From Dyadobacter beijingensis DSM 21582 (GTDB lineage: Bacteria; Bacteroidota; Bacteroidia; Cytophagales; Spirosomataceae): a DNA stretch of 64,000 nucleotides. Of the stretch, positions 33,103-42,424 are shown one piece after another (position 1 is the stretch's first letter; each line of letters opens with the position of its first letter). The notes under the pieces are model-generated. The model was not told the origin of the DNA. It ran no database searches and worked only from the letters and a program-made list of their open reading frames with translations. The stretch is taken from the NCBI RefSeq assembly GCF_000382205.1, contig NZ_KB907794.1:106081-170080 (forward strand). Direction: 5' to 3'. Position numbers and translations under genes: made by a program.

Positions 33103-33867
33103 ATGAAGCTAAGCGTCGTAATACCAGCATATAACGAAGAAGAATCCATCACACACACGCTTGTATCCTTACATAATACATTAAATAAGTACAATATCCC
33201 CCACGAAATCTGCGTCACCAACGACAATTCGAAGGACGGGACATTGCGTGTACTCGACGAACTATCGCTTCAGATCCCTACCCTCGTTTATTATACCAAT
33301 CCCGGCCCGAATGGCTTCGGTTACGCAGTTCGTTACGGTCTGGAACGCTTCAAAGGTGATTGTGTGGCCGTTTTCATGGCCGATATGTCCGATGATCCCG
33401 AAGACCTCGTGAAGTTTTATTACAAAATGCTGGAAGGCGACTACGACTGCGTTTTCGGCTCGCGCTGGGAAAAAGGGGGTAAGGTGATCGACTACCCCGC
33501 ACTGAAAAAGGTGATTAACCGCGTGGCAAATGCGATCGTGCGCATGGTAATGGGGATTAAATACAATGATACTACCAATGCATTCAAGCTTTACAAGCGC
33601 GAAACCATTGAGGGTATCAAGCCATTTCTGGCACCTCATTTCAATTTAACTATCGAATTACCTCTCAAAGCCATGGTGCGCGGCTACAACTACGCTGTCG
33701 TACCCAATAGCTGGACCAACCGGAAATACGGTGAATCTAAGCTGAAAATCAAGGAAATGGGCAGCCGGTACTTCTTTATATTGATGTACTGCCTCATCGA
33801 AAAATACTTCTCGCAAGGTGATTTTATGAAGAAAACCGCTGCGCCGAAGAAGGAAGTCAGCCGGTAG
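33103..33867 (+). CDS. Family 2 glycosyltransferase, polyprenol-phosphate type
   Basis: 254 residues from ATG 33103. LSVVIPAYNEEESITHTL, VTNDNSKDGTLRV and FMADMSDDPEDLVKFY fit the DPM1-like branch of GT2, and FGSRWEKGGKV with NDTTNAFKLYKRETI supports it. There is no C-terminal membrane helix. It probably makes a polyprenol-phosphate sugar for the cluster. Its stop lies 7 nt from the stop of the opposite-strand membrane gene. Confidence 0.88.
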   Translation: MKLSVVIPAYNEEESITHTLVSLHNTLNKYNIPHEICVTNDNSKDGTLRVLDELSLQIPTLVYYTNPGPNGFGYAVRYGLERFKGDCVAVFMADMSDDPEDLVKFYYKMLEGDYDCVFGSRWEKGGKVIDYPALKKVINRVANAIVRMVMGIKYNDTTNAFKLYKRETIEGIKPFLAPHFNLTIELPLKAMVRGYNYAVVPNSWTNRKYGESKLKIKEMGSRYFFILMYCLIEKYFSQGDFMKKTAAPKKEVSR

Positions 33868-33874
33868 AAACGAC

Positions 33875-34324
33875 TCATTTAATCCACTCCTGGATAAACG
33901 TCATCTTGTGGGCGATGTAGGAGATTGCCAGACCCCATACGAGCGCGCTGGCCGACATCCACAAGAATATCGACGGCTTCGGCACGCGGAAAGCGACGGC
34001 CAGAATGGGCCCGAAAAGCGGCGTGAACAGCGGGGGCGTCAGGAATGCAATGCCGACGATCCCGAACTTACGCCAGATATTGACGGCAATGCGGTTGGTT
34101 CTGGTGAATCTTTTTGGTGGGGATTTCCGGTTTTTCTGAATGAGGTTTCGGATCGCGCCGCCCAGATAGGTGAGCACGAACACCGTGAACATCATCCCTA
34201 CCGCCGAGCAAAGGGCAGTTTCTATCCAGGTCAATTTTAACACTACCCCCGCAATCGGCCCTCCGAAGAATTTCAATGTACTGGCAAGCGCAACGGACAA
34301 GTATTTTAGAAAGGTGGTTTTCAT
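33875..34324 (-). CDS. Small conserved membrane protein
   Basis: 149 residues with about four hydrophobic segments, one rich in Gly/Pro (FLTPPLFTPLFGPILAVAF). The middle has a basic loop (KNRKSPPKRFTRTNR). The layout resembles small multidrug-export or SNARE-associated-type membrane families, but I cannot place it firmly. Its ATG directly follows the TAA of dxr (zero spacing), so translation is likely coupled to dxr. Confidence 0.65.
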   Translation of the reverse strand: MKTTFLKYLSVALASTLKFFGGPIAGVVLKLTWIETALCSAVGMMFTVFVLTYLGGAIRNLIQKNRKSPPKRFTRTNRIAVNIWRKFGIVGIAFLTPPLFTPLFGPILAVAFRVPKPSIFLWMSASALVWGLAISYIAHKMTFIQEWIK

Positions 34325-35485
34325 TTAAACTTTGACCTGTATCATTTCAGAAGCAAAACGCCTTGTCGCTTCGTTCGTCTCAACATAATCCCCGATTGAA
34401 GGATTCCCGATGAATGCAATTTTGGCAAGGCTCTCGACAATTACGTCCGAAATATCCAAAAAACCAATCTTATCGTGCAGGAATGCGTCAACGGCAATTT
34501 CATTGGCGGCATTGACGATGCAAGCAGCGTTTCCGCCTTTTTCCAAGGCTTCATAGGCAATGGCAAGGTTACGGAAAGTTTCCAGGTCCGGCTTTTCGAA
34601 GGTCAGCGTCGGATAGTCCATGAAATTGAACCGCGGGAAGTCGGATTTCAGCCGTAGCGGGTAATTGAGCGCATATTGAATGGGCAGTTTCATATCGGGA
34701 AGCCCCATTTGCGCCTTGATGCTGCCGTCCTCGAACTGTACCAGCGAATGCACGATGCTCTGCGGGTGTACGATCACGTCTATCTGCGTAGCATTCAGGT
34801 CAAATAACCATTTGGCTTCGATCACTTCCAACCCCTTGTTCATCAATGTCGCCGAGTCGATGGTAATCTTGGCGCCCATGCTCCAGTTCGGATGTTTGAG
34901 CGCCTGCGCCTTCGTGACGTGCGCGAGGAATGCACGGTCTTTGCCCCGGAATGGCCCGCCCGACGCAGTTAATATGATCTTTTCAATTTTGTTCTCCGAT
35001 TCTCCGGCAAGGCATTGGAATATCGCCGAATGCTCCGAATCGACGGGGTAAATGCTGACATTGTGCTGCTTCGCCAGGGCCGTAATCACTTCCCCCGCCA
35101 CAACGAGCGTTTCCTTGTTGGCCAATGCAATGTCCTTTCCCGCTTTGATCGCGTGAATGGTCGGTATCAGACCCGCATAACCCACCATCGCCGTCAGCAC
35201 CACATCCACATGGTCCGATTCCACGACCGACGCCAATGCATCCGCGCTGCTGTATACTTTAATGCCGAAAGGAAAAAGGGCTGCTTTCACCCTTTCGTAA
35301 TGCGCCTCGTTACAAATCACCACCTCTTCCGGCTTGAATTTCACGGCTTGCTCGATGAGCAAATCCGCATTGCCGCCGGCGGTAAGCACTGACACGGAAA
35401 AAATATCGGGATGGGCTGCGATCACTTCCAGGGCCTGGGTGCCGATGGAACCGGTCGAACCTAATATGGCTACTCTTTTTTTCAT
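34325..35485 (-). CDS. dxr: 1-deoxy-D-xylulose 5-phosphate reductoisomerase
   Basis: Second step of the MEP isoprenoid pathway: converts DXP to MEP with NADPH. 386 residues. NADPH motif VAILGSTGSIGTQALEVI near the N-terminus; metal and substrate motifs VDSEHSAIFQCL (about 148) and ASGGPFRG (about 176). I used the ATG at 35485; the upstream ATG at 35506 overlaps the GH3-like gene. It is 17 nt after that gene and abuts the small membrane gene. dxs, the first pathway enzyme, lies at 61523. Confidence 0.97.
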   Translation of the reverse strand: MKKRVAILGSTGSIGTQALEVIAAHPDIFSVSVLTAGGNADLLIEQAVKFKPEEVVICNEAHYERVKAALFPFGIKVYSSADALASVVESDHVDVVLTAMVGYAGLIPTIHAIKAGKDIALANKETLVVAGEVITALAKQHNVSIYPVDSEHSAIFQCLAGESENKIEKIILTASGGPFRGKDRAFLAHVTKAQALKHPNWSMGAKITIDSATLMNKGLEVIEAKWLFDLNATQIDVIVHPQSIVHSLVQFEDGSIKAQMGLPDMKLPIQYALNYPLRLKSDFPRFNFMDYPTLTFEKPDLETFRNLAIAYEALEKGGNAACIVNAANEIAVDAFLHDKIGFLDISDVIVESLAKIAFIGNPSIGDYVETNEATRRFASEMIQVKV

Positions 35486-35502
35486 TGCATTCTCAGTTAG
35501 GT

Positions 35503-37005
35503 TCAATTTCCGTTCAGGCGTGCGAGCTCGTCGGCGATCTTCCGGTCGTTGGAGAGGCGCGGCACCTTATTCTGGCCACCCAGCTTACCGTTAGCGCGCA
35601 TATAATCGATAAACGAATTCTTGCGCAGCGGCGTGAGTTCGAGGCGGCGCAGGATGCTTCCCGTGATCAGGTCTTTGTAATAAATGTTCAACTCTGTCAG
35701 CCTGCGGTCGAGGTCGTTCGCGAACTGCTCCGTATCGTTCGGCTTTGTCGCGAATTCTACCAACCATTCGTGGTAAGGCAGCCCGCCGCCCGCCGGGGTC
35801 ACCATCGGCGCCACGGTCAGCTCTACCACTTCCGTTTCCGGGTGGCGTTCCAATGCGTATTTCAATGCTTTCTCGATCTCCTCGCCGATCACGTGTTCGC
35901 CGAATGCGGAAATGAAATGCTTGATACGTCCCGTCACCAATATCTTGTAAGGGTCTGTCGAGACAAACTTGACGGTATCGCCCAGGGAATAGCCCCATAA
36001 TCCCGCATTGTTATTGACGATTACCGCATAATTTTTCCCTACCTCCACTTCACCGATCGACAACCGCTTCGGATTTTCGTCGAAGTAGTTTTCAACGGGA
36101 ATAAATTCAAAGAAAATGCCGGTATCGAGCAAAAGCAGCAGTCCTTCGTCGTTCTGCTTGTCCTGATAGGCCAGAAAGCCCTCGGAAGCCGGGTATAATT
36201 CAATGGAATCGATGGGCTTGCCGATGGACTCGAACAGCTTGGCGCGGTAGGGCTCGAAATTGACGCCGCCATATATAAAAAGGGAGAAATCAGGGAAAAC
36301 GTCTTTGATTTTCTTGCCCGTGCGTTCGATAATACGGTCGAAGTACATTTGCACCCAGGGGGGAATACCTGAAATGAGCGACATGCGCTGATCGATCGTT
36401 TCGTCGATGATCTTGTCGAGCTTTGTTTCCCAGTCCTCGATGCAGTTGGTATCGTAGCTCGGCAGCTGGTTGGAACGCAGATAACCCGGCACGTGGTGGT
36501 TGGAAATGCCTGACAGACGGCCTGTCAGTACCCCGCCGGTTTCTGTCAGTATCGGGCTGCCAGAGAGAAAAATCAACTTATTATCCAGGAATTCAGACCG
36601 TTGCGTCTCTTCAATATACGTCAAAATGGCATTCCTTGCCGAGTCGATGTGGTTGGAGATCGAGTCTTTCGAAATCGGGATGTATTTGGTGCCCGAAGTC
36701 GTCCCGGAAGTCTTGGCAAAATAGAGCGGTTTGCCGGGCCACAAAATATCACTTTCCCCGGATTTTATTTTCTCTACATAAGGTTTCAGGTCCTCATAGT
36801 CACTCACCGGCACGGCTTCCCGGAAGTCGGAATAGCTGTGGATGTCTTTGAAAAAATGGTCCTTTCCAAACTGCGTCGCCGCTGCCTTTTTCACCAGTTC
36901 CGCCCTCCACTTTTCCTGGACCTCCACGCTGCGTGCGATCCATTCCTGTTGCTGCCTGACAATGTAACGGGCCAGCGGCCTGCTCAAAATTGATCTGATT
37001 CCCAT
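35503..37005 (-). CDS. GH3-family acyl-adenylating enzyme
   Basis: 500 residues. The AMP-binding loop FAKTSGTTSGTKYIPIS (about 92-108) and YPASEGFLAY (about 250) are characteristic of the GH3 family, whose plant members join carboxylic acids to amino acids. Bacterial homologues are widespread in Bacteroidota with unknown substrates. It heads a minus-strand operon with dxr and a membrane protein, which hints at, but does not prove, a role near isoprenoid metabolism. Confidence 0.88.
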   Translation of the reverse strand: MGIRSILSRPLARYIVRQQQEWIARSVEVQEKWRAELVKKAAATQFGKDHFFKDIHSYSDFREAVPVSDYEDLKPYVEKIKSGESDILWPGKPLYFAKTSGTTSGTKYIPISKDSISNHIDSARNAILTYIEETQRSEFLDNKLIFLSGSPILTETGGVLTGRLSGISNHHVPGYLRSNQLPSYDTNCIEDWETKLDKIIDETIDQRMSLISGIPPWVQMYFDRIIERTGKKIKDVFPDFSLFIYGGVNFEPYRAKLFESIGKPIDSIELYPASEGFLAYQDKQNDEGLLLLLDTGIFFEFIPVENYFDENPKRLSIGEVEVGKNYAVIVNNNAGLWGYSLGDTVKFVSTDPYKILVTGRIKHFISAFGEHVIGEEIEKALKYALERHPETEVVELTVAPMVTPAGGGLPYHEWLVEFATKPNDTEQFANDLDRRLTELNIYYKDLITGSILRRLELTPLRKNSFIDYMRANGKLGGQNKVPRLSNDRKIADELARLNGN

Positions 37006-37121
37006 AGTGAAAACAAATGTACGCAGGATTTACAAATTCCATGATTTTACACCGTCTGAGAGCTGCTTTGCAACTAGTTTTACGCCCTTCGGATACCACA
37101 TACCGAAATTTTTTAAATGCC

Positions 37122-37151
37122 TTTGTTTGTGGTTAATAATCTGTAATTTTG
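37122..37151 (+). promoter_or_regulatory. Promoter of mreB
   Basis: TTTG at 37122-37125, 18 bp, then TAATTTTG at 37144-37151. Transcription would start near 37158, with a leader of about 35 nt. Confidence 0.55.
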
Positions 37152-37192
37152 CCATCCTGAAATCAAAGTGAGCAAAGTTTTTAACATTATAT

Positions 37193-38218
37193 ATGGGATT
37201 GTTTGATTTTTTGACGAGCGATATAGCGATTGATTTGGGTACTGCGAATACTCTGATCATTCATAAAGATACAGTTGTTGTGGATGAGCCGTCGATCATT
37301 GCCATGGATAAAACCACGGGTAAAGTACTGGCGATCGGGCACACGGCAATGCAGATGCATGAAAAGACGAACGAGAATATCAAAACGATCCGTCCGCTGA
37401 AAGACGGGGTGATTGCCGACTTTACAGCAGCCGAAATGATGATCCGCGGGATGATCAAAATGATCGATACCGGAAGCCGTTTCTTCACTCCTTCCCACCG
37501 CATGGTAGTTTGTATTCCTTCGGGAATTACCGAGGTTGAAAAACGGGCCGTGAAGGACTCCTGCGAGCACGCCGGCGCAAAGGAAGTATATATGGTACAC
37601 GAACCCATTGCAGCGGCAATCGGTATCGGTATCGACATTACGCAGCCTAATGGCGTCATGATCGTCGACATCGGCGGTGGTACCACCGAAATCGCCGTTA
37701 TCGCATTGTCAGGTATCGTTTGCGAGCAGTCGGTACGCATCGCGGGCGACGTTTTCACCCGTGATATCGTCGATTACATGCGCCGCGAGCATAACCTGCT
37801 CATCGGTGAGCGTTCTGCCGAACTCATCAAGATGGCGATTGGCTCCGCTTCACCGGAACTGGAAATCCCGTTGGACGATTACCAGATCCGCGGCCGCGAC
37901 CTGATGACCGGTATTCCAAAGGAAATCCGCGTTACTTACAGCGAAATCGCTTATTCGCTCGATAAATCGATTTCCAAAATCGAAGAGGGCGTCATGAAAG
38001 CCCTCGAAATTTCTCCGCCAGAGCTTTCTGCGGATATTTTCAAAAACGGTATTTACCTCACAGGCGGCGGCGCATTGATCCACGGCCTCGACAGACGTAT
38101 CGCCCAGAAAACCAAACTTCCCGTACACATCGCCGACGATCCCCTTAAGGCCGTCGTGAAAGGTACCGGGGAAGTCCTCAAAAACCTCGAACTATACAAG
38201 CCCGTACTGATTTCGTAG
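37193..38218 (+). CDS. mreB: Rod shape-determining protein MreB
   Basis: Bacterial actin that organises lateral wall synthesis. 341 residues. It begins GLFDFLTSDIAIDLGTANTL with the phosphate-1 motif, followed by VMIVDIGGGTTEIAVI (about 160-175) and GIYLTGGGALIHGLD (about 285-299). It leads mreBCD; a 101-bp gap separates it from mreC and could hold a second promoter. Confidence 0.98.
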   Translation: MGLFDFLTSDIAIDLGTANTLIIHKDTVVVDEPSIIAMDKTTGKVLAIGHTAMQMHEKTNENIKTIRPLKDGVIADFTAAEMMIRGMIKMIDTGSRFFTPSHRMVVCIPSGITEVEKRAVKDSCEHAGAKEVYMVHEPIAAAIGIGIDITQPNGVMIVDIGGGTTEIAVIALSGIVCEQSVRIAGDVFTRDIVDYMRREHNLLIGERSAELIKMAIGSASPELEIPLDDYQIRGRDLMTGIPKEIRVTYSEIAYSLDKSISKIEEGVMKALEISPPELSADIFKNGIYLTGGGALIHGLDRRIAQKTKLPVHIADDPLKAVVKGTGEVLKNLELYKPVLIS

Positions 38219-38319
38219 GATCGGAGCGCACAGTTCATCGCTCGATTCGTAGCGCGTAAAAATTTCATATTTTTGCGCAAAGTGCGCCGGCAATGAACTG
38301 CGCGTGAACATTTATCCCC

Positions 38320-39162
38320 ATGCTCCAACTCGTTGATTTCGTCGTCCGGAATCGTTTCTTTTTGGTATTTGTGTTGCTGGAAGTGCTCAGTGTATGGCTG
38401 ATCGTGCGCAACAACACCTACTGGGGAGCTACTTATTTCAATACTTCGAATTACTACGTAGCCAAAACGCTCGCTTTTTCGAACTCGGTACGAGACTATA
38501 CCAAGCTCAACGAGATCAATGCCGACCTTGCGAGCGAGAATGCACATCTGCACGCGCAGGTAGCGCGGCTCAGCCAGACGAACGCCACCCAGTCTCCGGC
38601 GGGTTATGTGCCGGATTCCGCGTTCGCGGCGCGTTTTACCTACACGGTGGCGAAAGTGGTAGACAATGAAACCAACAAGGCGAACAACGTCATTACCATC
38701 GACAAGGGCACGGCGCATGGCATTAAACCCGGTATGGGCGTCATTTCGGCGACGGGCGTTGTCGGAAAAGTGCGGTTCTGCTCGGAACATTATTCGGTAA
38801 TCACCTCGATCCTGCATTCGAACTTCATGGTTTCGTCCAAGCTGATCCGGAGCAAGGAAATCGGTTATGCCAAATGGGATGGAAAAGACCCCAACCTCAT
38901 CGACATGATCGACGTTTCGAAGTATACCAAAGTTTTCAAGGGCGACTCGGCGGTGACGTCTGACCAAAACTCGGTCTTTCCGCCGAACATCATGGTCGGA
39001 AAAGTAGAAACGGTGGCTGTGAACCCGAACCAGACATTTTATAACATCACGCTTCGTCTCGCCACCGACTTCCGGAACCTGTCATACGTGTATGTGGTAC
39101 AAAATCACCAACTTGTAGAACAGGAAAACCTTAAACTAAGAACCATAGATCCTAAGAAATGA
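38320..39162 (+). CDS. mreC: Rod shape-determining protein MreC
   Basis: 280 residues. One N-terminal membrane helix (about 11-27), a coiled-coil (about 60-90, LNEINADLASENAHLHAQVA) and the beta-rich MreC domain with IDKGTAHGIKPGMGVIS (about 128-144). It bridges MreB-associated membrane proteins and wall enzymes. Its stop overlaps the mreD start in an ATGA junction. Confidence 0.95.
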   Translation: MLQLVDFVVRNRFFLVFVLLEVLSVWLIVRNNTYWGATYFNTSNYYVAKTLAFSNSVRDYTKLNEINADLASENAHLHAQVARLSQTNATQSPAGYVPDSAFAARFTYTVAKVVDNETNKANNVITIDKGTAHGIKPGMGVISATGVVGKVRFCSEHYSVITSILHSNFMVSSKLIRSKEIGYAKWDGKDPNLIDMIDVSKYTKVFKGDSAVTSDQNSVFPPNIMVGKVETVAVNPNQTFYNITLRLATDFRNLSYVYVVQNHQLVEQENLKLRTIDPKK

Positions 39163-39662
39163 GCTTACGCGAGGCCATACAATATTCCCTGATGATCCTG
39201 CTTTACCTGTTTTTGCAGATCTTCTTCATGCGGAATATCGTGCTGTTCAATTACGCGTTCTGCTTCATTTACATTGCGGGCATCCTGCTGCTGCCGGCGG
39301 ATATGGACCGCATGTATGCGCTGCTGATCGCCTTTGCGATCGGTTTTATCGTGGATGTATTCTCGAATACGTTCGGTATGCACGCGTCTGCTACCGTTTT
39401 GATCGCTTACCTGAGGCCATTCCTGATCCATTACCAGATGAAGTCGCGCGGGGCAGAGCGCGCGGAAGTAGGGATACGCGCGCAGGGGTTCGGGCAGTTC
39501 GTTTCCTACATTTTTCCATTAATACTACTACACCATTCCATGCTGTTCCTGATGGAGATGAACAACTTTGGAATGATCCTTTACACGCTGATCCGCATCG
39601 GTGCCAGCGCATTGTTCACGACGATCCTCATTATCCTGCTGGAACTCTTCTCCAAACGCTAG
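39159..39662 (+). CDS. mreD: Rod shape-determining protein MreD
   Basis: 167 residues with about five membrane helices. YRLRP-type family identity rests on length, topology, the motif GFIVDVFSNTFGMHASA (about 62-78) and its position after mreC. The 4-nt overlap with mreC indicates coupling. Genes for PBP2 and RodA, which often follow, are absent here. Confidence 0.92.
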   Translation: MSLREAIQYSLMILLYLFLQIFFMRNIVLFNYAFCFIYIAGILLLPADMDRMYALLIAFAIGFIVDVFSNTFGMHASATVLIAYLRPFLIHYQMKSRGAERAEVGIRAQGFGQFVSYIFPLILLHHSMLFLMEMNNFGMILYTLIRIGASALFTTILIILLELFSKR

Positions 39663-39848
39663 CATGACATTTTGACCGAACCGGCTTTTTGGCTCGGAAT
39701 TTGATGTAGTAACATTAAATTAACGATAAGAGGCGGCACCGTTTTCATCGTGAAAAAAGGGCAGTTAGGGCGCTCCAATCAGCCATTTATCAAATTTTAA
39801 TTTGTACGAATTGGAGCTGTTATTAATCTTTGTAAATTCAGCATTCCT

Positions 39849-40448
39849 ATGTTAGTTGCCATGTCAGAAACGCTCACGACTAATGAATACACGGACGATC
39901 TTCGTTATGAAGTATTTAACCGCGAGTTCATGCCACACATTGACTCCATGTACAACTTCGCCTTCCGCCTTACAATGGACGAAGACGATGCGAATGACCT
40001 GGTTCAAGATACATATCTGAAAGCGTTCCGTTTTATATCTTCCTTCGAGCAGGGTACGAATGCCAAAGCCTGGCTTTTCAGAATCCTCAAAAACAGCTTC
40101 ATCAACGACTACCGTAAAAAAAGTAAAGAACCTTCCAAAGTTGATTATCAGGAAGTTGAAACGACCTATAATTCCGAGGAAGCATCCGATACCACTTATA
40201 CCGTAGACCTCCGTGCCGATGCTGTACAGGAACTGATCGGCGATGAGGTTGCTAATGCGCTCAATGCCCTGCCTGTCGACTTCAGAACGGTTATCATCCT
40301 CTGCGACATCGAAGGGTTCACTTACGAAGAGATGGCCAAAATCCTGGACATTCCGATCGGAACCGTGAGGTCGCGATTGCACCGTGCGCGTAACCTCCTG
40401 AAAGAAAAACTCAGAAGCTACGCGAGTTCAATGGGATATGATTCATAG
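39849..40448 (+). CDS. ECF-type RNA polymerase sigma factor
   Basis: 199 residues from the first of two ATGs (the second is at 39861). Region 2 shows MYNFAFRLTMDEDDAND and LVQDTYLKAFRF; region 4 shows TYEEMAKILDIPIGTVRSRL (about 160-179) with HRARNLLKEKL. It is followed 82 nt later by a small Cys/His-rich protein that is a likely anti-sigma partner. Confidence 0.94.
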   Translation: MLVAMSETLTTNEYTDDLRYEVFNREFMPHIDSMYNFAFRLTMDEDDANDLVQDTYLKAFRFISSFEQGTNAKAWLFRILKNSFINDYRKKSKEPSKVDYQEVETTYNSEEASDTTYTVDLRADAVQELIGDEVANALNALPVDFRTVIILCDIEGFTYEEMAKILDIPIGTVRSRLHRARNLLKEKLRSYASSMGYDS

Positions 40449-40530
40449 GTTGTGAAACTTTTTTTGCAACCTCTTCGGTTATAGGGTACAACTGTACATA
40501 TATTCCATTATTCTTTTTTCATTTTAACTA

Positions 40531-40818
40531 ATGAATGCATCTTCCACGACGCCTTCTGTAACAGAAGTTGCGCAAAAACAAATGAAGCATACCTGCGAGC
40601 ATCATGCTGAGTGTATGAAAATCATTCAGGCGATCCTGGATGACGAGGCGAGCGAAGCAGAGAAGGACCACTTCCGCGAAAACATGGACAAATGCATCCC
40701 TTGTATCGAGGCTTACCGCCTGGAAAAGTGCATCAAGGATTCCCTCACCCTGAAAATTGTGAAGAAACCTTGCCCGGAGAGCATTCTTAATACAATCATG
40801 TCAAAAATTAACAGTTAA
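40531..40818 (+). CDS. Putative anti-sigma factor, Cys/His-rich
   Basis: 95 residues. The pattern HTCEHHAEC near residues 26-34 and HFRENMDKCIPC near 48-59 resembles the zinc-binding fold of RsrA-type anti-sigma factors, though the H-x7-C-x2-C spacing is longer than the usual H-x3-C-x2-C. There is no membrane segment, so it would act in the cytoplasm. Its position just after a sigma gene supports a regulatory pair; redox sensing is only a guess. Confidence 0.75.
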   Translation: MNASSTTPSVTEVAQKQMKHTCEHHAECMKIIQAILDDEASEAEKDHFRENMDKCIPCIEAYRLEKCIKDSLTLKIVKKPCPESILNTIMSKINS

Positions 40819-40827
40819 TCTGTTCGA

Positions 40828-41397
40828 GTGAAAGGTAAGCTTATCATATTTTCTGCCCCTTCCGGATCCGGAAAGACCACTATTGTAAGGCATCTTTTAA
40901 ATAAATACACACAGCAACTGGCATTTTCTGTCTCCGCATGTACGCGCACACGGCGTGAGCACGAGATAGATGGCAAAGATTATTACTTCCTGACCTTACA
41001 GGATTTTCGCCAAAAAATTGCAGATCAGCAGTTCGCGGAATGGGAAGAAGTTTACGCCGGTAATTACTACGGCACGTTGAAAGCCGAAATACAACGCCTT
41101 TGGGACGAAGGCAAACACGTGCTCTTCGATGTGGACGTGAAAGGAGGTTTAAAGCTGAAAGAAGCATACGGTGATGCCGCACTCGCCGTATTCGTGAAGG
41201 TTACCTCCGACGAAGAAATCAAACGCCGCCTTGCACGACGTGGGACCGAAACCCCCGAAACCCTTGCAACCCGCCTGGCGAAAGTTCGATACGAACAAAG
41301 TTTCGAACATGAATTTGATCAGGTCCTCGTCAATGATCATCTGGAAGAGGCGCTTACCCAGGCGGAAGAGCTCGTTCAGAAATTCATTCAATCCTAA
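40828..41397 (+). CDS. gmk: Guanylate kinase
   Basis: Phosphorylates GMP to GDP. 189 residues from a GTG start 9 nt after the previous gene. P-loop FSAPSGSGKTTIVRHLL (about 8-24), then SVSACTRTRREHEIDGKDYY with the GMP-binding Ser, Arg and Glu, and FDVDVKGGLKL (about 96-106). Probably co-transcribed with the sigma/anti-sigma pair and nadD. Confidence 0.97.
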   Translation: MKGKLIIFSAPSGSGKTTIVRHLLNKYTQQLAFSVSACTRTRREHEIDGKDYYFLTLQDFRQKIADQQFAEWEEVYAGNYYGTLKAEIQRLWDEGKHVLFDVDVKGGLKLKEAYGDAALAVFVKVTSDEEIKRRLARRGTETPETLATRLAKVRYEQSFEHEFDQVLVNDHLEEALTQAEELVQKFIQS

Positions 41398-41411
41398 TCT
41401 TATTGCCAGCG

Positions 41412-41984
41412 ATGAAAGTCGGCCTGTTTTTCGGATCGTTCAATCCTATCCATGTGGGCCACCTGATCATCGCCAACACGATGGCCACTACTACCGACCT
41501 CGAACAGGTCTGGTTTATCGTCAGCCCGCAGAACCCATTTAAAAAAAACAGCAGCCTGTTACACGAGTTCGACCGTTTCGACCTCGTGCAGCGCGCCATT
41601 TCGGATAATGCATTGCTTCGGGCGAACGACATAGAGTTCCACATGCCCAAGCCTAGTTATACCATCGACACGCTCGTGCGTTTGCAGGAGAAATACCCGC
41701 AGCACGAATTCAGGCTGATCATGGGCGAAGACAATCTGGCGCAGTTTCCCAACTGGAAGAATTACGAGAAAATCCTCGAATACACCGGGCTATACGTTTA
41801 CCCGCGCCCCAATTCCAAAGCGCACGCATTCGGTAACCATCCCAATGTGCGTTTCGTACAGGCGCCGCTGCTCGATATTTCCGCAACATTTTTGAGAGGC
41901 TGCATCAAAAACGGCCAGTCGATCCGGTACATGGTGCCGGAGCCTGTGGAGCAGCTGATCAAAATCAAGAAGTTTTATTTATAA
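41412..41984 (+). CDS. nadD: Nicotinate-nucleotide adenylyltransferase
   Basis: Joins nicotinate mononucleotide and ATP in NAD synthesis. 190 residues from ATG 41412; the TTG at 41403 is less likely. The nucleotidyltransferase motif GLFFGSFNPIHVGHL is at the N-terminus, FRLIMGEDNLAQF near residue 100, and the ISSTxIR equivalent is DISATFLRGCIKNG. It lies 14 nt after gmk and overlaps the opposite gene by 6 nt. Confidence 0.96.
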   Translation: MKVGLFFGSFNPIHVGHLIIANTMATTTDLEQVWFIVSPQNPFKKNSSLLHEFDRFDLVQRAISDNALLRANDIEFHMPKPSYTIDTLVRLQEKYPQHEFRLIMGEDNLAQFPNWKNYEKILEYTGLYVYPRPNSKAHAFGNHPNVRFVQAPLLDISATFLRGCIKNGQSIRYMVPEPVEQLIKIKKFYL

Positions 41985-42368
41985 CGGCCTGTCCTGGTAG
42001 GTAATTTCGGACAGCAACCCTACCGCGTTGAATTTCAGAATCACCTTCCGCGATTCCGATTTTGCCTGCATGTTCTCGCATTGCGGGCCTTTGCTGAGGT
42101 AATATACGTAGAACTTCGTATTACGCTCACCCAGCTGGTGAATGTCGGGCCGGCCGAGCAATTCCCCGATCGTATCGGCAAACTTTCCTTTCAACTCGTC
42201 TTCGACGCCCTTAAAATCGGCTTCCAGGCCTTTGCGCACATCATTGCAGCCTCCGCGGTCGCCTCGCCATTTTTTAAGGTCGAGATTGCCTAATTTATCG
42301 GGGGCGCTGGAACAGGCCATTGTAAGGCAAACCAATGCGCTCAAAAGGATTTTTATAGATAATTTCAT
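41979..42368 (-). CDS. Small lipoprotein of unknown function
   Basis: 129 residues. The lipobox LVCLTMAC places the lipidated Cys at about residue 19. The mature part is charged (DLKKWRGDRGGCNDVRKGLE) with a second Cys pair and no known domain. I chose ATG 42368, which starts the signal peptide. It is divergent from the gene at 42425. Confidence 0.72.
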   Translation of the reverse strand: MKLSIKILLSALVCLTMACSSAPDKLGNLDLKKWRGDRGGCNDVRKGLEADFKGVEDELKGKFADTIGELLGRPDIHQLGERNTKFYVYYLSKGPQCENMQAKSESRKVILKFNAVGLLSEITYQDRPL

Positions 42369-42424
42369 TGTACTGATTCGTTCATTCAAAAACAGAGGCG
42401 AATCTAGCCACACGACACGAGAAT

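Noticed and set aside
39663..39710. Terminator after mreD
   Set aside because: A short bulged stem (CCGA...TCGG) without a following T-tract; too weak to list.
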